Shown in pieces: positions 1-6,248 of a stretch of DNA of 13,820 nucleotides. A program made the position numbers and the translations under genes. This DNA comes from Limnohabitans sp. Rim8. GTDB taxonomy: Bacteria > Pseudomonadota > Gammaproteobacteria > Burkholderiales > Burkholderiaceae_C. Position 1 is the stretch's first letter. Each line of letters starts with the position of its first letter. The notes beneath the pieces were generated by a model that saw nothing but the letters and a program-made list of their open reading frames with translations, ran no database searches and had not been told where the DNA came from. The stretch spans positions 1 through 13,820 of the forward strand of contig CAMDXR010000041.1 in the NCBI GenBank assembly GCA_945877725.1. The letters run 5' to 3'.

Positions 1-203
1 TCAAACTGGCCAATGGTGACCTCGGTCCGGTCAATGGCAAATGCGGGCAAACGAACTTTGTCGCCCACTTGGGCATGCGATTGGCTTGCCAAGCCCCCTA
101 AGCAAACGAACAAGGTCAACCACACCACCCAGCCCCTGCATATATAAGCACCGATGCGCTTACCCCGGGTGACGCCCAGCCATGCCAAGCCTCGCACAGT
201 CAT
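1..203 (-). CDS. SUMF1/formylglycine-generating-enzyme-like exported protein, 5' part only
   Basis: This is the first 67 codons of a gene running off the left edge. The start is the ATG at 203-201, with a GGGGA ribosome-binding site inside the end of the upstream DUF393 gene. Translation shows a basic stretch (RGKRIG, residues 13-18), a hydrophobic segment (about 25-39) and a likely signal-peptidase site after SQSHA (about residue 44). The mature start contains FAIDRTEVTIGQF (55-67), the usual opening of SUMF1/FGE-sulfatase domains. Family members act as formylglycine-generating enzymes on sulfatases or as related exported iron or redox enzymes such as PvdO. The residues that would separate these lie outside the window. 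Only two bases separate it from the DUF393 stop codon, so the two are almost certainly co-transcribed and translationally coupled. Family assignment is fairly secure; substrate is unknown. Confidence 0.72.
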   Translation of the reverse strand, partial: MTVRGLAWLGVTRGKRIGAYICRGWVVWLTLFVCLGGLASQSHAQVGDKVRLPAFAIDRTEVTIGQF

Positions 204-205
204 GG

Positions 206-592
206 TTATTCCCCAGACCAGCGCCGCACTTGCCGCTGCAAAGCGGGGCGAATCGGCAAAAACAACCTGTACGCCCCTTCAAACATCCACGACAAGGGCG
301 GCCAAGCCGACAAATAGCCCAACCAGCGCCAGCCCGGAAACATGCGCCACATTTGTGAAAACGCGGCCGCACCGCTGAACAAGCGGCCCTGCGGGTCGCG
401 CACATGAAAGCGGGCCATGGCGGCTTGGCAGTTCAAATCGGCCCCCAAATTTTCTCCCGCACTCACATCAACCCACGCCAGGGCGGCGGCTTGGGGCAAG
501 CGCTGGTAAATGGCGATTTCGCGGCGGCACATGGGACAAGAGCCGTCAAAGTAAACGGTCATTCGGGCCACGGCGGTGTTGGTTTCTTGCAT
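206..592 (-). CDS. DUF393 (DCC-motif) thiol-disulfide oxidoreductase-like protein
   Basis: A 128-residue protein with VYFDGSCPMCRREI near the N-terminus (residues 13-26). This is the signature of the DUF393/DCC family, with a CxxC pair at C19 and C22 preceded by D16. Family members are small thioredoxin-fold-like proteins annotated as putative thiol-disulfide oxidoreductases, and length is normal. The start is the ATG at 592-590 with AAGGA about ten bases upstream; an internal ATG at codon 11 has no ribosome-binding site and would sit against the motif. No signal peptide is seen, so it is probably cytoplasmic or membrane-associated through its W/L-rich middle (WRWLGYLSAWPPLSWMF, about 72-88). 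It lies 30 bp downstream of the histidine phosphatase and 2 bp upstream of the SUMF1-like gene. The redox role is inferred from the motif and family. Confidence 0.85.
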   Translation of the reverse strand: MQETNTAVARMTVYFDGSCPMCRREIAIYQRLPQAAALAWVDVSAGENLGADLNCQAAMARFHVRDPQGRLFSGAAAFSQMWRMFPGWRWLGYLSAWPPLSWMFEGAYRLFLPIRPALQRQVRRWSGE

Positions 593-622
593 GAGATAGA
601 TTCCTTTTAGGCGGTCATGCGG

Positions 623-1246
623 TTATGCCGCCATGGGGCCACGCGCCAACAAGACCCCTTGTCTGTTCACCACAAAGCCTTCGGCCATGCTGGGGTAGGC
701 GCCAGTGAGTCCGGTCATGATGACTTGGTGCGTGACCCAGACCTCGGTTCGCCCTGCGGGCAGGGTGAGCAAGCGTTCTTTCAGGGCTTTGAGTTGGGCC
801 GCAGCATCACCCTGCCCTGCAAATGTGGAGTTGAGGGCAGGCCAATCTTCGGCCTGGCCAAAAGCCAGCCGCGCCGTATCTTGGCAACGGCACCATTGGC
901 TGGTTTTCACGGCATCGGGCTTGAAGTTGTGCTTGCGCATCCAGTCGCCCATGGCGCGGGATTCTTGCCGCCCTTGCTCGCTTAAATTGCGCTGGGTGGC
1001 GCATTGGCCCAACTTAAAACCCGGCGGATCGCCCAGCCCGGCCTCTGTGGCCGAATGACGAATCAACAAAACACCCTTTTCGCGAGCCCAAATACGGGCC
1101 AACTCACTCTGGGTTATCGGCTCGGCGGGGGTTGATGAAGTGGTGGCGGTTTGTGCCCTCACGGGTTGCCAAGCCAGCCAGGCACCCAATGGGGCCGCGG
1201 CCAACACCGGCTGCCCTAATCGCTTTAACCATTCACGGCGGTGCAT
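623..1246 (-). CDS. exported histidine phosphatase family protein
   Basis: A 207-residue protein of the histidine phosphatase (phosphoglycerate mutase-like) superfamily. The catalytic motif is LLIRHSATEAG, with R63 and H64; H64 would be the phospho-acceptor. NLSEQGRQES (88-97), R120 in SQWCRCQDTA and VWVTHQV with H173 fit the remaining phosphate-pocket residues. The N-terminus MHRREWLKRLG followed by a hydrophobic stretch and PVRAQ (to about 32) looks like a Tat-type signal peptide (RREWLK), so a periplasmic location is likely. The start ATG at 1246-1244 has AGGGAG at good spacing. It is the second gene of the leftward operon, 29 bp after the DsbA-family gene. The substrate cannot be told from the sequence. 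Confidence 0.85.
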   Translation of the reverse strand: MHRREWLKRLGQPVLAAAPLGAWLAWQPVRAQTATTSSTPAEPITQSELARIWAREKGVLLIRHSATEAGLGDPPGFKLGQCATQRNLSEQGRQESRAMGDWMRKHNFKPDAVKTSQWCRCQDTARLAFGQAEDWPALNSTFAGQGDAAAQLKALKERLLTLPAGRTEVWVTHQVIMTGLTGAYPSMAEGFVVNRQGVLLARGPMAA

Positions 1247-1275
1247 GCGGGCTCCCTATTCGTCTAATTCAGGCC

Positions 1276-1932
1276 TCAAGACACTTCGCCAGAAGCAATG
1301 CGGCGCAAGGCTTGTTCGAACACTTCAACCGGCTGCCCACCCGAGATCAGGTGTTTGTCGTTGATGATGATGGCGGGCACCGAGCGGATGCCTGCTTGGG
1401 CATAAAACTGCTGGCGCTCACGAACCTCGGCGGTGTGGGCTTCGCCTTCAAGCACCTCACGGGCCGCCGCCACGTTCAGGCCTGCCGCGCTCACGCCCGC
1501 CAGCAAAACCTCGGGGTCTTCCACGCATTCGGCGCGCCCTTGGTAGGCTTCCAAAAATGCTTTTTTAAGCGCATGTTGCGCCCCAGCCCCTTGGCTTTCG
1601 GCCCAATGCAACAGACGGTGCGCCTGAAAGGTGTTGTAAACACGGCCCCGACCCCCGGGGTGAAACTCAAAACCCACTTCGGCCCCGCGTTGGGCAATGG
1701 TCTGGCGTATTTGGGCCTGCTGCTCGGGGGTGGAGCCATATTTTTCGGTCAAGTGCTCGCCCAGATCTTGCCCGCCCGGGGGCATGTGGGGGTTCAACTC
1801 GAAGGGCTGAAAATGCAGATCGGCCTGCACTTGCCCTTGCAAGCGCTCCAGCGCTTTTTCTAGGGCCCCCAAGCCCACGGCGCACCAAGGGCAAGCAATG
1901 TCAGAAACAAAATCAATTTTCAGGGGGGTCAT
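1276..1932 (-). CDS. DsbA family (FrnE-like) oxidoreductase
   Basis: A 218-residue protein with a thioredoxin-fold active site, CPWC (C14, C17) in IDFVSDIACPWC. The late cis-proline region is GIRSVPAIIINDKHLISGGQ, a pattern typical of the FrnE/2-hydroxychromene-2-carboxylate-isomerase-like branch of the DsbA family. No signal peptide is visible, matching the cytoplasmic FrnE group rather than periplasmic DsbA. The start was placed at the ATG at 1932-1930 because GGAAG is well spaced from it; another ATG two codons earlier (1938) is possible. The longer open frame to 2070 lacks homology-like sequence. It is the first gene of a leftward operon (phosphatase, DUF393, SUMF1-like) and diverges from aroQ. 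Role: disulfide or thiol redox chemistry, partner unknown. Confidence 0.88.
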   Translation of the reverse strand: MTPLKIDFVSDIACPWCAVGLGALEKALERLQGQVQADLHFQPFELNPHMPPGGQDLGEHLTEKYGSTPEQQAQIRQTIAQRGAEVGFEFHPGGRGRVYNTFQAHRLLHWAESQGAGAQHALKKAFLEAYQGRAECVEDPEVLLAGVSAAGLNVAAAREVLEGEAHTAEVRERQQFYAQAGIRSVPAIIINDKHLISGGQPVEVFEQALRRIASGEVS

Positions 1933-1950
1933 GGGCATCTTCCAGGGTCT

Positions 1951-1979
1951 GATAAAGCGTGCAAGGGACAAAAAGCCAA
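1951..1979 (-). promoter_or_regulatory. candidate sigma-70 promoter for the DsbA-family operon
   Basis: On the minus strand TTGGCT (1979-1974) and TTTATC (1956-1951) are separated by 17 bases. This resembles -35 and -10 hexamers and would start transcription about 12 bases before the DsbA-family ATG, so the leader would be short. The rest of the 181-bp divergent spacer (1933-2113) shows no clear aroQ promoter and no strong terminator. The match is imperfect and could be chance. Confidence 0.28.
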
Positions 1980-2113
1980 GGAGGCGAAGTAGGGTTTTCT
2001 GCTTCGGTGACGCTTTGTTTCGGGCATGATATTGCCGCAAATCACGGACAATCACAAAAACACCACCCAATTCACCCTGCTTCCCAGCCCCTCATTCCGA
2101 TCGAGCACACACC

Positions 2114-2563
2114 ATGAACATACTTGTCCTGCACGGCATCAACCTGAACATGTTTGGCAAACGCGACCCCGCCCAATACGGCACCGTGACGCTGGACGAA
2201 ATCAATGCCCAAGTGACTGCGCTGGGCAGCCAACTGGGCGCGAAAGTGACCTGCTTTCAGACCAATATCGAGGGTGAAATGGCCGAACGCATTCACCAAG
2301 CTCATGGCGATGGAGTGCAGGCGGTGGTCATCAATGCCGGAGCCTGGACGCATTACAGCTATGGCATCCGCGATGCGTTGTCCATATTGAAATGCCCGAT
2401 CATTGAAGTGCACATGTCCAACATCCATGCCCGCGAGGCGTTTCGCCACCATTCGGTGATCGCCGACGTTGCCAAAGGCCAAATCGCCGGGTTCGGGGTG
2501 GACAGCTATCTGCTGGGTCTGCGCGCCGCAGTGTCTGCGGTTGCGGCCAACACCAAGGCTTGA
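2114..2563 (+). CDS. aroQ: type II 3-dehydroquinate dehydratase
   Basis: A 149-residue protein of normal length for the dodecameric type II dehydroquinases. These convert 3-dehydroquinate to 3-dehydroshikimate in the shikimate pathway, or in quinate catabolism, in the cytoplasm. Expected active-site elements are present: R17 and Y22 in GKRDPAQYG, N74 and H80 in INAGAWTHYS, H100 in EVHMSN, and R111 in HAREAFRHHS. The usual GPNLNLLG opening reads GINLNMFG here. The ribosome-binding site is weak (only GAGC-like bases before the ATG). The gene stands alone, diverging from the DsbA-family operon and convergent with the hydrolase 35 bp downstream. The common aroQ-accB-accC arrangement is absent, so a second AroQ elsewhere is possible. 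Confidence 0.93.
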   Translation: MNILVLHGINLNMFGKRDPAQYGTVTLDEINAQVTALGSQLGAKVTCFQTNIEGEMAERIHQAHGDGVQAVVINAGAWTHYSYGIRDALSILKCPIIEVHMSNIHAREAFRHHSVIADVAKGQIAGFGVDSYLLGLRAAVSAVAANTKA

Positions 2564-2598
2564 TTTAAGCTGAAACGCCCAAGGCCAAGCCCGAAGTT

Positions 2599-3474
2599 CT
2601 AGGCCTTCAGCGTTTGCAACAAGGCCGCGTTGAAGGCCTCGGCCGCCTCGTATTGCACCCAGTGCCCTGCGCCCGGCACGGTGTGCCACTGGCCCCAATG
2701 GGGCACCCAGCTTTGCATGGCGGCTTGCAATTCGGGCAGGCGGCTGCGGTACAGCGCGTCGTGCTCACCATAAATAGCGCTCACTTTGGCTTGCAAACGC
2801 GGCAAGGCTTTGGCCACGATGTCGGTAGACGACAAGCGTCTGCGCGGCATGCGGTCACGCTCCACGTTGGCCGTGTGCAAGGCCAAAGCCAAGTCATCCA
2901 GCGCACTTGGCTCTTGCAGCATCAAGGCCATCAGGTTGTATCGGTGGACTTGTTCTTGGGCTTCAGGGCTGGGCAAATGCCGCCAGCCCTTGAGCGGAAC
3001 GCGCTCAGCAATGGTGAAGCCCATGCCCGGGGCCCCAACCAACACCAAATGAGCAGCGTCTTGCGGATGCTCGGCCAGCCACAAGGCCCCGGCCATACCC
3101 CCAAAAGAGAACCCCACCAGACTCACAGGGCCACACACTAAGCCCCGGCTTTGCAGTTGTTGCAATCCAGCGTGCAAATGGGCTGGCAAGGCATCGACAT
3201 CCGAACAGCCCTCTGGCAAATCAGAGTCACCAAAACCCGGCAAATCGGGCACCAACACACACCAACCGGCATCACTCAAGGCCGCGATGTTGCGCACCCA
3301 GTGGGTCCAGCTGCCGCTGCCGCCGTGCAACAAAACCACGGTGGCGGGTCGGGCCAGCCCCCAAGCGTGCCAAACCGTTTGAGCACCGTTCTGTTGGGTT
3401 TGCAGGCGTTGCGCGTCGGCCAAAGTTGCATGCTGTGCTGGGGACAAAAATTCGGGCAATGCGGCAGAAGTCAT
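2599..3474 (-). CDS. alpha/beta fold hydrolase, MhpC/BphD-like
   Basis: A 291-residue alpha/beta hydrolase with a full triad: nucleophile S123 in LVGFSFGGMAG, acid D239 in IYGEHDALY, and histidine H271 in PGAGHWVQYE. The oxyanion segment is VVLLHGGSGSW (46-56), followed by LVPDLPGFGDSD. The HGGSGSW and GAGHW patterns resemble meta-cleavage-product hydrolases and general esterases, but the substrate is not determined. The start is the ATG at 3474-3472; a longer frame to 3627 overlaps the transporter gene and has no domain-like sequence. The ribosome-binding site is poor, so translation may depend on coupling to the MFS gene, whose stop is 38 bp upstream. Confidence 0.87.
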   Translation of the reverse strand: MTSAALPEFLSPAQHATLADAQRLQTQQNGAQTVWHAWGLARPATVVLLHGGSGSWTHWVRNIAALSDAGWCVLVPDLPGFGDSDLPEGCSDVDALPAHLHAGLQQLQSRGLVCGPVSLVGFSFGGMAGALWLAEHPQDAAHLVLVGAPGMGFTIAERVPLKGWRHLPSPEAQEQVHRYNLMALMLQEPSALDDLALALHTANVERDRMPRRRLSSTDIVAKALPRLQAKVSAIYGEHDALYRSRLPELQAAMQSWVPHWGQWHTVPGAGHWVQYEAAEAFNAALLQTLKA

Positions 3475-3512
3475 GGGCTTATTCAACGGTTCAGCAAAAT
3501 CACAAAATGTTT

Positions 3513-4697
3513 TCAGGCAACGGCAGATGGACTGCGCGGGTGCTGCAAGCGCCAGACCCGGTAGGCGGTAAATGTGGCCACCATGCTGATGACCAGACTG
3601 ACCCAGAACACACTCGCTAGGCCCCATCGCTCACTGATGACGCCTCCCAGCAAAGCCCCCAAAACACCCGGGAAACCGTAAGCAGTGATGGTGTAAAGCG
3701 CTTGGCCCCGACCGCGCAACCGGCCCGGGAAGTGATGCGAAATCAAGGCAATGCAAACCGTGTGGTGCGTGGCAAAAGTCACGGCATGCAGAGTTTGCGC
3801 CAACAACAACACCCACAACACATCGGCCCACGCGGCAGTCAGGCCCATGCGCAGCACCATGATGGCCGAGCACACCACCAACCAAGCTGTCAAAGGCATG
3901 CGAGGTAACCACCGCGATTGGTAATAAAACCAGCCAATTTCAACCGCTACCGACACCGCCCACAGCAATCCGATCATGGTTTTGCTGTAGCCCAAGGCGT
4001 CCAGATACAGCGAGAAAAAGACATAAATGCCGATGTGAGACAAGACATGAAAAAATGTGGAAGCCAAAAACCACCGCACAGCTTTTTGGCGCAAAACCGG
4101 CCATACTGGCAAATGTGCATCCACCGAGTGCGCGGACTCTTTGTGGTCAGGCAGCCACCAAACGCTGATCACAACGGCCCCCAAGGTCACCACCGTCCAG
4201 CCCGGAAAATGCTTCATGCCGAAGGCTTCAAACCAAGTACCCGCCAAAAACACCGTGACCAAAAAACCCATGGAACCCCAAAGTCGCACCCGGCCATAGC
4301 GTTTGGTGTCAAACCCCCCACCCTGGCTGACCAAATGCGCCATAGCGGCCTCACTCATGGGCATCATGGAACTGGTGTGGGTGAACATGACCAGCAACAC
4401 CACACCCAGCCCGACGGGCCCCCAGTCCCAAAACAGCAGGCAAGCCGAGGCAAAAGCCACCCCGGCCCCCAAGCGCAACAACTTCACGCGCTCCCCGGTG
4501 CGGTCACTCACGGCCCCCCAGGCATAAGGCGCAAAAAGGCGGGTGGCGGCTTGCACGGCCGTGAGCACACTGATGGTCAGCAAGCTCAAGCCCATGTCTT
4601 GCAACCACAGGGGCAAATAGGGGTTGAAGAACCCGATGTGCGCAAAGTAGCTGGCCGAAAGCGCCGCAAAAGGCAAGAGTTGACGTCGCTCAGCCAT
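3513..4697 (-). CDS. MFS transporter, HcaT/LacY-like (PPP family)
   Basis: A 394-residue membrane protein with about 12 hydrophobic segments. It opens with SYFAHIGFFNPYLPLWLQDM, and the loop between helices 2 and 3 reads WGAVSDRTGERVKLL, an MFS motif A region. KRYGRVRLWGSMGFL (about 135-149) matches the conserved RYGRIRLWGSIGF segment of the 3-phenylpropionate permease (HcaT)/nucleoside symporter-like group. A proton symporter in the inner membrane is expected; the substrate is unknown. The start ATG at 4697-4695 was chosen because the protein then begins MAERRQLLPFAALSASYF. A GTG start at 4736 would add 13 residues from poorly conserved sequence. The gene probably forms an operon with the downstream alpha/beta hydrolase. 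A REP-like cluster separates it from aroC upstream. Confidence 0.88.
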   Translation of the reverse strand: MAERRQLLPFAALSASYFAHIGFFNPYLPLWLQDMGLSLLTISVLTAVQAATRLFAPYAWGAVSDRTGERVKLLRLGAGVAFASACLLFWDWGPVGLGVVLLVMFTHTSSMMPMSEAAMAHLVSQGGGFDTKRYGRVRLWGSMGFLVTVFLAGTWFEAFGMKHFPGWTVVTLGAVVISVWWLPDHKESAHSVDAHLPVWPVLRQKAVRWFLASTFFHVLSHIGIYVFFSLYLDALGYSKTMIGLLWAVSVAVEIGWFYYQSRWLPRMPLTAWLVVCSAIMVLRMGLTAAWADVLWVLLLAQTLHAVTFATHHTVCIALISHHFPGRLRGRGQALYTITAYGFPGVLGALLGGVISERWGLASVFWVSLVISMVATFTAYRVWRLQHPRSPSAVA

Positions 4698-4742
4698 AAA
4701 ACTGCCCCTGCCTCGCCCGAATCTTTGGGGCCACACGCTGTA

Positions 4743-4766
4743 GTGACTGTGCCTGTGACTGTGCTG
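4743..4766. repeat. two-copy 12-bp tandem repeat upstream of the MFS gene
   Basis: GTGACTGTGCCT (4743-4754) is followed directly by GTGACTGTGCTG (4755-4766), identical except at the last two positions. It lies in the 89-bp spacer between the MFS start and the first REP-like repeat, where I find no convincing promoter. It may be slippage or a direct-repeat operator; nothing decides between these. Confidence 0.5.
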
Positions 4767-4786
4767 TGGTCAGAGCCCGTTCAAGC

Positions 4787-5095
4787 ATTCGCGCGCAGGG
4801 GCGCGCTCCTACAGGGGTGTTAGCACTTCGCGCGCAGGGGCGCGCTCCCACAAAAGCCGAAGGGTTTTGACTGGGTTTGCATTTTCTTTGTGGGAGGCTG
4901 CCCCTGCGGCCGAATGCTTGTTGAGCCACTTTGCACATTCGCGCGCAGGGGCACGCTCCCACGGGGAACCTGACTCCTCGTGCCTGTTCAAGCATTCGCG
5001 CGCAGGGGCGCGCTCCTACGGGGGAGTTGGCACTTCGCGCGCAGGGGCTCGCTCCCAAGGGGGGGGTGGCACTTCGCGCGCAGGGGCTCGCGCCT
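4787..5095. repeat. REP-like palindromic repeat cluster 1 (seven units)
   Basis: Seven copies of a unit of about 26 bp lie at 4787-4812, 4825-4851, 4890-4915, 4937-4962, 4994-5019, 5032-5057 and 5071-5095. Read on the strand carrying the GTGG or GTAG foot, the unit is GTGGGA, a 6-base arm, CCCT, the second arm, then GAATG or GAAGTG. The third copy has its foot on the plus strand; the others have it on the minus strand. Common arms are GCGCGC/GCGCGC; the third copy uses GGCTGC/GCGGCC. Copies 1 and 5 have a GTAG foot, and copies 6 and 7 have degenerate feet. Adjacent same-direction copies are 39 bp apart (1-2, 5-6, 6-7). This closely resembles Pseudomonas-type REP elements. The cluster fills nearly all the 411 bp between aroC and the MFS gene, and no gene lies in it. 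Confidence 0.88.
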
Positions 5096-5108
5096 GCAGA
5101 CATGCGCA

Positions 5109-6206
5109 TCAGGGCCGGGCGGCTGGGATGGGGGGCAGATCGTGCTGCACGTCGCCGCACTGGGCGCGGTGCTGCAGGGCGTGCTCCATGAGCACCAATG
5201 CCAGCATGGCTTCGGCAATTGGGGTGGCCCGGATGCCTACGCAGGGGTCGTGACGCCCTTTTGTGATGACCTCGGTGGGCTGACCGGTCGAGTCAATCGA
5301 GTCACGCGCAATCAAAATGGAGCTGGTGGGCTTGACGGCAATCGACACTTCAATGTCTTGCCCGGTGCTGATGCCCCCCAATACGCCCCCCGCATTGTTG
5401 CCCACAAAGCCATCGGGCGTGAGGGTGTCTCCTGCGGTGCTGCCTTTTTGGGTGACGCAACCAAAGCCTGCGCCGATTTCGACACCTTTGACAGCATTGA
5501 TACCCATCATGGCAAAAGCAATGTCGGCATCGATTTTGTCAAACAGGGGCTGGCCCAAGCCCACGGGCACGCCCTGGGCCACTACCCGCAAACGTGCGCC
5601 GCAAGAATCGCCTGATTTGCGCAGGGCGTTCATGTAGTCTTCCAGCGCCGAAACATTGGCGATGGGGGCAAAAAATGGGTTATGGGGCACATGCTCCCAA
5701 CTTTCAAAGCCGATGGGCAAATCGCCAATTTGGGTCATGCAGCCCACAAAAGTGGTGCCAAACTTGGCTTTGAGCCACTTTTTAGCTACCGCCCCTGCCG
5801 CCACCATCGGGGCGGTCAGTCGCGCCGAGGACCGGCCGCCACCGCGTGGGTCGCGCAAGCCGTATTTGCGCCAATAGGTGTAATCGGCATGGCCGGGGCG
5901 AAAAGTCTGCAAGATGTCGCCATAGTCTTTGCTGCGCTGGTCGGTGTTCTGAATCAGCAGGCAAATCGGGGTACCCGTGGTCAGCCCTTGGTACACGCCC
6001 GAGACAATTTGCACGGCATCGGGCTCGTTGCGCTGGGTGACAAATTTGCTGGTGCCTGGGCGGCGCCGGTCCAAGTCGGGCTGAATGTCGGCCTCACTCA
6101 AGGGCATGCCGGGCGGGCAGCCGTCGATCACGCAGCCAATGGCCGGGCCGTGGGATTCACCAAAGTTGGTGACTGCGAAGAGATTTCCAAAGGTATTGCC
6201 GCTCAT
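5109..6206 (-). CDS. aroC: chorismate synthase
   Basis: A 365-residue enzyme of normal length. It catalyses the last shikimate-pathway step, 5-enolpyruvylshikimate-3-phosphate to chorismate, in the cytoplasm using reduced FMN. It begins MSGNTFGNLF with FGESHG (H19), then LDRRRPGTSKF, FRPGHADYTY with the conserved H106, and GLRDPRGGGRSSAR. The usual SSARET reads SSARLT. FDKIDADIAFAMMGINAVKGVEIGAGF and the late KGRHDPCVGIRATPIAEAM are also typical. The start is the ATG at 6206-6204 and the ribosome-binding site is weak. It follows the sensor kinase gene after 42 bp on the same strand, so it may be partly transcribed with the two-component genes. A REP-like unit begins 13 bases after the stop codon. 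Confidence 0.97.
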   Translation of the reverse strand: MSGNTFGNLFAVTNFGESHGPAIGCVIDGCPPGMPLSEADIQPDLDRRRPGTSKFVTQRNEPDAVQIVSGVYQGLTTGTPICLLIQNTDQRSKDYGDILQTFRPGHADYTYWRKYGLRDPRGGGRSSARLTAPMVAAGAVAKKWLKAKFGTTFVGCMTQIGDLPIGFESWEHVPHNPFFAPIANVSALEDYMNALRKSGDSCGARLRVVAQGVPVGLGQPLFDKIDADIAFAMMGINAVKGVEIGAGFGCVTQKGSTAGDTLTPDGFVGNNAGGVLGGISTGQDIEVSIAVKPTSSILIARDSIDSTGQPTEVITKGRHDPCVGIRATPIAEAMLALVLMEHALQHRAQCGDVQHDLPPIPAARP

Positions 6207-6209
6207 GGG

Positions 6210-6224
6210 CTGGGATTATCCCAG
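6210..6224. repeat. 7-bp-arm inverted repeat just upstream of aroC
   Basis: CTGGGAT (6210-6216) and ATCCCAG (6218-6224) form a perfect inverted repeat around one central T. It ends three bases before the aroC ATG and covers the place where a ribosome-binding site should be. There is no T-run on the minus strand, so it is not an intrinsic terminator. It could be a protein-binding palindrome; the single-base loop makes an RNA hairpin tight. It may also be chance. Confidence 0.45.
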
Positions 6225-6248
6225 AGCGGCAAAAGGGGTGGCGAAACA

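Noticed and set aside
1132..1863. Long plus-strand open frame (243 codons) antisense to the DsbA-family gene
   Set aside because: The minus-strand product has a CPWC active site and family motifs; the plus frame has none.
2557..2591. Terminator between convergent aroQ and hydrolase genes (GGCTTG and CAAGCC arms)
   Set aside because: Arms are only six bases with a 23-base loop and no T-run on either strand; too weak to call.
3918..4823. Long plus-strand open frame (301 codons) antisense to the MFS gene
   Set aside because: It is rich in H, Q, P and G with no recognisable domain, as expected of an antisense shadow in GC-rich coding DNA; the minus-strand protein has clear MFS features.
4690..5160. 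Minus-strand open frame encoding repeated GARPCAR-like peptides
   Set aside because: The peptide repeats are translations of the REP-like DNA repeats; the frame overlaps the MFS and aroC ends and has no domain or ribosome-binding evidence.
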